DNA of 64,000 nucleotides from Aequorivita vitellina (GTDB lineage Bacteria > Bacteroidota > Bacteroidia > Flavobacteriales > Flavobacteriaceae): the NCBI RefSeq assembly GCF_022008365.1, contig NZ_JAIRBA010000020.1, forward strand, positions 1 to 64,000, in the 5' to 3' direction. Under the pieces are notes generated by a model. The model did not search any database, had not been told where the DNA came from, and saw only the letters and a program-made list of their open reading frames with translations. The position numbers were made by a program, and so were the translations under genes. This document shows, one piece after another, positions 59,966 through 64,000 of the stretch (position 1 is the stretch's first letter; each line of letters starts with the position of its first letter).

Positions 59966-61123
59966 TTATTTCTCAATAAAATCAATAACAGTTTTTGTAA
60001 TATAATCAATCTGTTCATCATCCAATTCGGTGTGCATGGGTAATGAAATTACTTCATTAACCAATTGATTGGTTACTGGAAAGTCTGCTTCGTTATAGCG
60101 TTCATCGGCATACGCTTTTTGAAGATGTAGGGGAATAGGATAATAAACCCCGCACGGAATTCCTTTTTCATTTAAATGATTTACCAAAGCATCGCGATCT
60201 GCGTTAACAATTTTTAGCGTGTATTGATGAAATACGTGACAATCGCAAACATCGCAAATAGTTTGGGTATTATCACAAAAACCTGTTGGAGTAATTATAT
60301 TTTTAATACCCGCGAAGGCTTCGCTGTACTTTCTAGCCGCATTTCTACGGGCAGCATTATATTGATCTAAAAGTGGCAGTTTGGCCCTTAAAACCGCGGC
60401 TTGAATAGAATCTAACCTACTGTTTACCCCTACAACATCGTGGTGGTAACGCACGTACATGCCGTGGTTTACAATGCCGCGAATGGTATGCGCCAAAGCG
60501 TCGTCATTAGTAAAAATAGCACCGCCATCACCATAACATCCCAAGTTTTTTGAAGGAAAAAATGAAGTTGAAGCCACGTGACCAATGGTTCCAGTTTTTT
60601 TCTTTGACCCATCCTTTGAAGTGTAATCTGCACCAATTCCTTGGGCATTGTCTTCAATTACATAAAGATTGTGTTCTTTGGCTATCGCCATAATTTCATC
60701 CATATTGGCTGCGAGACCAAAAAGATGCACGGGCACAATGGCCTTTGTTTTTGGTGTAATCGCTTTTTTGATCGCTTCAACATCAATGTTGAAATTCACT
60801 GGATCAACATCCACCAAAACCGGAGTCAGTTGCAAAAGTGCGATAACTTCTACCGTTGCAGCAAAGGTAAAATCGGCAGTAATAACTTCGTCTCCCGGTT
60901 TTAGACCAAGACCCATCATTGCTATTTGAAGCGCATCAGTACCATTCGCACACGGAATTACGTGTTTAACATCCAAATACTCCTCAAGTTCCTTTTGAAA
61001 TTCGTGAACTTCCGGACCGTTTACAAAAGCGGTAGTTTCAATAACGTTCATTATGGAACTATCTACCTGCTCTTTTATATTTTGATACTGACCTTTAAGG
61101 TCAACCATTTGAATTTTTTTCAT
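59966..61123 (-). CDS. DegT/DnrJ/EryC1/StrS-family aminotransferase
   Basis: A PLP-dependent nucleotide-sugar aminotransferase. Its 385 residues start MKKIQMVDLKGQYQNIKEQV. ANGTDALQIAMMGLGLKPGD, the strand VIEDNAQGIGADY, and the PLP-binding Lys192 in STSFFPSKNLGCYGDGG are clear, and VYYPIPLHLQKAYADE closes the active site. The exact sugar is unknown. The start at 61123 is preferred; the frame extends to 61165, but that part translates a REP-like hairpin. It pairs with galE in a likely surface-sugar unit. Confidence 0.92.
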   Translation of the reverse strand: MKKIQMVDLKGQYQNIKEQVDSSIMNVIETTAFVNGPEVHEFQKELEEYLDVKHVIPCANGTDALQIAMMGLGLKPGDEVITADFTFAATVEVIALLQLTPVLVDVDPVNFNIDVEAIKKAITPKTKAIVPVHLFGLAANMDEIMAIAKEHNLYVIEDNAQGIGADYTSKDGSKKKTGTIGHVASTSFFPSKNLGCYGDGGAIFTNDDALAHTIRGIVNHGMYVRYHHDVVGVNSRLDSIQAAVLRAKLPLLDQYNAARRNAARKYSEAFAGIKNIITPTGFCDNTQTICDVCDCHVFHQYTLKIVNADRDALVNHLNEKGIPCGVYYPIPLHLQKAYADERYNEADFPVTNQLVNEVISLPMHTELDDEQIDYITKTVIDFIEK

Positions 61124-61128
61124 AACAT

Positions 61129-61148
61129 GCCCGCGCGCACGGGTATCT
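61129..61148 (-). repeat. REP-like hairpin in front of the DegT-family gene
   Basis: The minus strand reads AGATACCCGTGCGCGCGGGC, with CCCG/CGGG as stem, ending 5 nt before the ATG at 61123. Read as protein it would add TRARGHV to the aminotransferase. Confidence 0.55.
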
Positions 61149-61287
61149 TTTAAATTGAACTTCATTCTTTTGAATTCGGTAAAATTACGAAAATGAAATT
61201 TGTTTGAATTGAAGTTATTCAGTTATTGAGTTATTCTGTTATTAGCGTATTGCGTCTCTAATTTTAAATTTGGTGCTTGAATTTTGG

Positions 61288-61295
61288 TATTTTTG
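61288..61295 (+). promoter_or_regulatory. Predicted -7 promoter box of waaA
   Basis: TATTTTTG, exact TAnnTTTG, ends 6 nt before the preferred waaA ATG at 61302, which argues against the earlier ATG at 61284. Confidence 0.45.
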
Positions 61296-61301
61296 TTTCT
61301 T

Positions 61302-62543
61302 ATGCACACAATCTACAATTTATTGATTTATTTGGCATCATTCGGTTTACGGATCGTGGCGCTATTCAGTAAAAAAATGAAACTTTTTGTTAATGGCAGA
61401 AAAGATGTTTTTAAATTACTGCAACAAAAAATTTCAATTTCCGATACAATAATTTGGTTTCATTGCGCTTCTTTAGGCGAATTTGAACAGGGCGTACCAA
61501 TTATGGAAGCCATAAAAAAGTTAAAACCAAATCATAAATTGATTGTTAGCTTTTTTTCACCTTCGGGTTTCGAAATAAAAAAGAACACTCCGTTGGCCGA
61601 TGCCGTAGTTTATTTGCCAATGGACACACCATTAAATGCGCGAAAATTTATTGCTGCAATTAAGCCTTCGCTCGCCATTTTTGTGAAATATGAATTTTGG
61701 CCCAATTATCTTTTTGAATTACAAAAGAAAAACATTCCAACGCTTTTGGTTTCGGGTGTTTTCAGAAAAGATCAACTGTTTTTTAAAAGATACGGTGGAT
61801 TTATGCGAAAAGCACTCGGAAGTTTTAATCATTTTTTTCTTCAAGAAAACAATTCTGAAATGCTCTTGAAAAGTATCGGTTTTAATAACACTACCGTTAG
61901 CGGCGACACGCGTTTTGACAGGGTTTCGCATCAAATAGAAATAGACAACACCTTGAAATTTGCCGAAGAATTTAAAGGAAGTTCGCTCTGCATTGTCTGT
62001 GGAAGCACGTGGCCCGAAGATGATGCAGTATTATTAGATTATATAAACTCGGCACCGGAAGATGTAAAATTTATTATTGCCCCGCATAAAATTGAAGCTG
62101 ATAAAATAGCAGCTTTCACTAATAAAATTGTAAAAAAAACACTACTTCACTCAAATAAAGATGAAGTAAGTATTTCAGAGTACAAGGTACTCATTATTGA
62201 TTGCATTGGTTTATTGACAAAGTTATACAACTATGCCGACATTGCTTACGTAGGCGGCGCGATGGGTAAAACCGGGCTTCACAATATTTTGGAAGCGGCA
62301 ACCTTTGGCGTACCCATAATTATAGGAAAAAACTACCGCGATTTTCCCGAAGCCATTCGATTGCGAAATTTATCAGGTTTATATGCGGTTAAAAATGCTT
62401 TAGATACTAGTGAGATACTTTCTAAAATGGTTAACAATAAAAGTTTTAGAATTAAAACCGGAATGATTGCGGGTCATTTTGTCAATAAAAATACGGGAGC
62501 TACAAATACTATAATGTCGTGGATCCGAAACAACTCACTGTAG
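61302..62543 (+). CDS. waaA: 3-deoxy-D-manno-octulosonic acid transferase
   Basis: Adds Kdo to lipid A on the cytoplasmic face of the inner membrane. The 413 residues start with a membrane anchor (MHTIYNLLIYLASFGL). The WaaA signatures WFHCASLGEFEQGVPIMEA, FFSPSGFEIKKN and AIFVKYEFWPNYLFELQ follow. The C-terminal sugar-nucleotide half contains IVCGSTWPEDDAVL and AYVGGAMGKTGLHNILEAA. Start at 61302 is favoured by the adjacent promoter box. It is divergent from the DegT-galE unit. Confidence 0.93.
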   Translation: MHTIYNLLIYLASFGLRIVALFSKKMKLFVNGRKDVFKLLQQKISISDTIIWFHCASLGEFEQGVPIMEAIKKLKPNHKLIVSFFSPSGFEIKKNTPLADAVVYLPMDTPLNARKFIAAIKPSLAIFVKYEFWPNYLFELQKKNIPTLLVSGVFRKDQLFFKRYGGFMRKALGSFNHFFLQENNSEMLLKSIGFNNTTVSGDTRFDRVSHQIEIDNTLKFAEEFKGSSLCIVCGSTWPEDDAVLLDYINSAPEDVKFIIAPHKIEADKIAAFTNKIVKKTLLHSNKDEVSISEYKVLIIDCIGLLTKLYNYADIAYVGGAMGKTGLHNILEAATFGVPIIIGKNYRDFPEAIRLRNLSGLYAVKNALDTSEILSKMVNNKSFRIKTGMIAGHFVNKNTGATNTIMSWIRNNSL

Positions 62544-62649
62544 TTTTTTTTCTTAATTTCTTGAACAGTATTCAATATTCTTGAATGCGTATTAGCATTT
62601 TCTTTACACTATTTAATATTTAATTATACATTTCATAATTTTAAACAGT

Positions 62650-62657
62650 TAGCTTTG
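62650..62657 (+). promoter_or_regulatory. Predicted -7 promoter box of the small lipoprotein array
   Basis: TAGCTTTG, exact TAnnTTTG, 26 bp upstream of the first lipoprotein ATG. Confidence 0.45.
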
Positions 62658-62683
62658 TTGAAACAATTAAAAACAATCTAATA

Positions 62684-62911
62684 ATGAAAAAATTATTTTT
62701 AACACTTGCTATTGCCGCTGTAGCCTTTGGATCGTGTCGAGAAAAGACAACGGAAACTAAAGAAGTTATTCGCGAAGTAGAAGTGGAAACCGTAGAACCC
62801 GTACCTGACAACGATAGAGAAGGTATCTTGGAAAGAGCCGCTAAAGAAGTGGACAAAGAAGTTAACGAAGAAATTGACAAAAAAATCGACGACATTGGAA
62901 ACGACGATTAA
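62684..62911 (+). CDS. Small acidic lipoprotein, copy 1
   Basis: A 75-residue lipoprotein with lipobox FGSC (Cys18) followed by REKTTETKEVIREVEVETVE. The mature part is an acidic, probably amphipathic helix (ERAAKEVDKEVNEEIDKKID). No family is recognised. It is the first of three adjacent genes that share the lipobox followed by SCR and strong acidity. Possible roles (spacer, ion-binding or stress-related envelope protein) are inference. Confidence 0.7.
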   Translation: MKKLFLTLAIAAVAFGSCREKTTETKEVIREVEVETVEPVPDNDREGILERAAKEVDKEVNEEIDKKIDDIGNDD

Positions 62912-62936
62912 TATATAACCATCAAAAACCACTATT

Positions 62937-63167
62937 ATGAAAAAACTAATTTTAAGTCTAGCATTGGTAGTAACTTTTAGTACTGCTTTTGTGTCTTGCC
63001 GTGATAATAAAAAAACAGACGACGTTGAAGATGTTGTTGACGACGTGCAAGATGATATTCAAGATATGACAGATGACGACGCCACCGATCCTGTAGAAAA
63101 CACGATTCAGGAAGGTGTAAACGAAATTCAGGAAAACACCGGAACCGGTGGCACTGATGACATATAA
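62937..63167 (+). CDS. Small acidic lipoprotein, copy 2
   Basis: A 76-residue lipoprotein, 25 bp after copy 1. Lipobox FVSC (Cys21) is followed by RDNKKTDDVEDVVDDVQDDI and further Asp runs, ending TGTGGTDDI. The mature part is one of the most acidic sequences in the window. It lacks any enzymatic motif. SCRD links it to the other two copies. Confidence 0.7.
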   Translation: MKKLILSLALVVTFSTAFVSCRDNKKTDDVEDVVDDVQDDIQDMTDDDATDPVENTIQEGVNEIQENTGTGGTDDI

Positions 63168-63204
63168 ATTAAAATTTTAGAACACATCTATTAATAAAAT
63201 AATT

Positions 63205-63456
63205 ATGAAAAAGATAGCATTAACAATAATATGCGCAACTTTTCTTGCCGTAGGTTTTACATCTTGTAGAGACCAAGAAAAGGAAATGTCTGAAAAAGAC
63301 GCATTAATTCAAGAAATGCAGGAAGACGGTGCCGACATGAAAGTAAAAGATGATGACGGCGACACCAAAATAAAAATGGAGACCGAAAACAAAGAAGTAA
63401 AAATAAAAACTGATGAAGATGGCGACTCCAAAATAAAAGTGGATGTAGATAATTAA
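63205..63456 (+). CDS. Small acidic lipoprotein, copy 3, with repeated Asp-rich loops
   Basis: An 83-residue lipoprotein, 37 bp after copy 2. Lipobox FTSC (Cys21) is followed by RDQEKEMSEKDALIQEMQ. Two similar segments, VKDDDGDTKIKM and KTDEDGDSKIKV, repeat at a spacing of about 20 residues; DxDGD loops can bind calcium, so divalent-cation binding is possible. A terminator follows. Confidence 0.72.
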   Translation: MKKIALTIICATFLAVGFTSCRDQEKEMSEKDALIQEMQEDGADMKVKDDDGDTKIKMETENKEVKIKTDEDGDSKIKVDVDN

Positions 63457-63475
63457 TCTATTTTCCCATAAAATT

Positions 63476-63504
63476 AAAACCGACTAATTTAAGTCGGTTT
63501 TTTT
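63476..63504. terminator. Bidirectional intrinsic terminator
   Basis: AAAACCGACT/AGTCGGTTTT with a 6-nt loop and T-run. It ends the lipoprotein array and also covers the stop codon of the convergent S24 gene. Confidence 0.85.
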
Positions 63505-64000
63505 ATGGGTAATATCAGTCATTTGAGCTTTTAATTCATTCATTGATTGTTGCAATTGACGCAATAAACTGCTTTCTTCAGGTTCGTCAATTCCAAAAGT
63601 TAATTTGCTATTTACCATCCATAGTTCCTGAATATCCTTCACTTTTACATCTATTGGCAGATATTCTTCGTTTAAAGAAATTAACCTAACAGCTTGAGGA
63701 TTATTTGGAATTTTCTGAAGTTTTTTCACCAATACCGAATCGCGTAAAACTACAATATAAATTTTGCTGTCCGTGGCTTCGTTAATACTAGGTACGGCTC
63801 TGCCCAAAACCCATTCATTAGGACGAATATTTGGCAACATGCTATCGCCTTCTACTTGAAAGCCGCGATATGAAGCATTTCTGTATTCTGGCAAGGGAAT
63901 ATTAAAAGCGGGCAAAGTTTGATACCAACCAACATCATGAATATTGTTAGGGTATCCAGCCGCTGCCTTTTGATTTACCAAAATAATAGCGTCTTCACCT
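63484..64000 (-). CDS. S24-family (LexA/CI-like) regulator or peptidase, cut by the window edge
   Basis: Only the C-terminal 172 residues are visible; the frame is open to 64000 and a TTG at 63981 is not a convincing start, because conserved residues (GEDAIILVNQKAAAGY) precede it. The S24 peptidase domain has the catalytic Ser in VEGDSMLPNIRPNEWV and the catalytic Lys in VVLRDSVLVKKLQ, the pair used for self-cleavage in LexA and phage repressors. Family members usually carry an N-terminal helix-turn-helix, which would lie beyond the window. A coiled tail (SLLRQLQQSMNELKAQM) follows the fold. Confidence 0.85.
   Translation of the reverse strand, partial: GEDAIILVNQKAAAGYPNNIHDVGWYQTLPAFNIPLPEYRNASYRGFQVEGDSMLPNIRPNEWVLGRAVPSINEATDSKIYIVVLRDSVLVKKLQKIPNNPQAVRLISLNEEYLPIDVKVKDIQELWMVNSKLTFGIDEPEESSLLRQLQQSMNELKAQMTDITHKKTDLN

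Noticed and set aside
1-64000. CRISPR arrays, insertion sequences and prophage genes
   Set aside because: No regularly spaced identical repeats, transposase or integrase motifs, or phage structural genes were found on either strand. The S24 regulator at the edge alone does not imply a prophage.

Overview
The window looks like chromosomal DNA of a member of the Flavobacteriaceae (Bacteroidota). Evidence: AT-rich sequence; several secreted proteins that end in type IX secretion (T9SS) C-terminal sorting domains; start codons preceded by A-rich stretches instead of Shine-Dalgarno sequences; several upstream copies of the Bacteroidota -7 promoter box TAnnTTTG; many small lipoproteins; and families typical of the group (putative porin, DUF5686 with a carboxypeptidase-like domain, TPR-containing histidine kinase, 2TM protein). 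I cannot fix the genus from sequence alone. I see no phage, insertion sequence, CRISPR array or plasmid gene. It reads as an ordinary chromosomal stretch with lineage-specific insertions.

Layout. 1-8.8 kb (minus strand): tRNA-Val with a broken tRNA copy beside it, folC, a large BNR-repeat/T9SS lipoprotein, the tonB-exbD-exbB energy-transduction set, nhaD and a Glu/Leu/Phe/Val dehydrogenase. 8.9-17.3 kb: anmK, an acyl-CoA dehydrogenase, a putative porin, rnhB, a DUF3352-like lipoprotein and lipB. 17.5-26.7 kb: two large T9SS-exported metalloproteases of different families, two lipoproteins, a tiny YqaE/Pmp3 membrane protein, lysS and two small Spy/LTXXQ-like periplasmic proteins. 26.8-31.4 kb: hemL, a LysM glucosaminidase, a PLP-dependent deaminase/desulfhydrase and a secreted repeat protein. 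31.6-35.9 kb: an uncharacterised signalling locus made of a membrane protein of unknown function, a hairpin-rich leader, a 53-residue poly-proline lipoprotein, a periplasmic-TPR histidine kinase and its response regulator; it is followed by a candidate terminated ncRNA and an 11-bp tandem repeat array. 35.9-44.3 kb: DUF5686 outer-membrane protein, pdhB, etfBA, a DUF151 nuclease and a CNT nucleoside transporter with an extra N-terminal domain. 44.4-54.6 kb: thyA, two secreted TonB-C-terminal-domain proteins, an ergothioneine cluster (egtB, egtD, DUF427, and a convergent class V aminotransferase), folA, a fructosamine-kinase-like protein, a secreted DinB protein and fabD. 54.8-64 kb: dsdA, cupin, hemerythrin, amidohydrolase, galE, a DegT aminotransferase, waaA, three tandem small acidic lipoproteins and a truncated S24 (LexA-like) regulator at the window edge.

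How genes fit together. folC, folA and thyA are scattered parts of the folate/thymidylate pathway, and the nucleoside transporter lies just upstream of thyA. exbB-exbD-tonB powers TonB-dependent outer-membrane receptors. EtfA/EtfB would accept electrons from acyl-CoA dehydrogenases such as the one at 10.2 kb. galE, the DegT aminotransferase and waaA suggest envelope polysaccharide and LPS synthesis.

The strongest unexplained signals are: the signalling locus with structured RNA on both sides (31.6-35.8 kb); a perfect terminator-like hairpin whose T-run touches the egtB start codon; a folC reading frame whose conserved N-terminus has no ATG/GTG/TTG; REP-like hairpins sitting in the ribosome-binding zones of thyA, galE and degT; -7 boxes exactly 4 nt before three start codons, suggesting leaderless mRNAs; and a tandem trio of tiny acidic lipoproteins.
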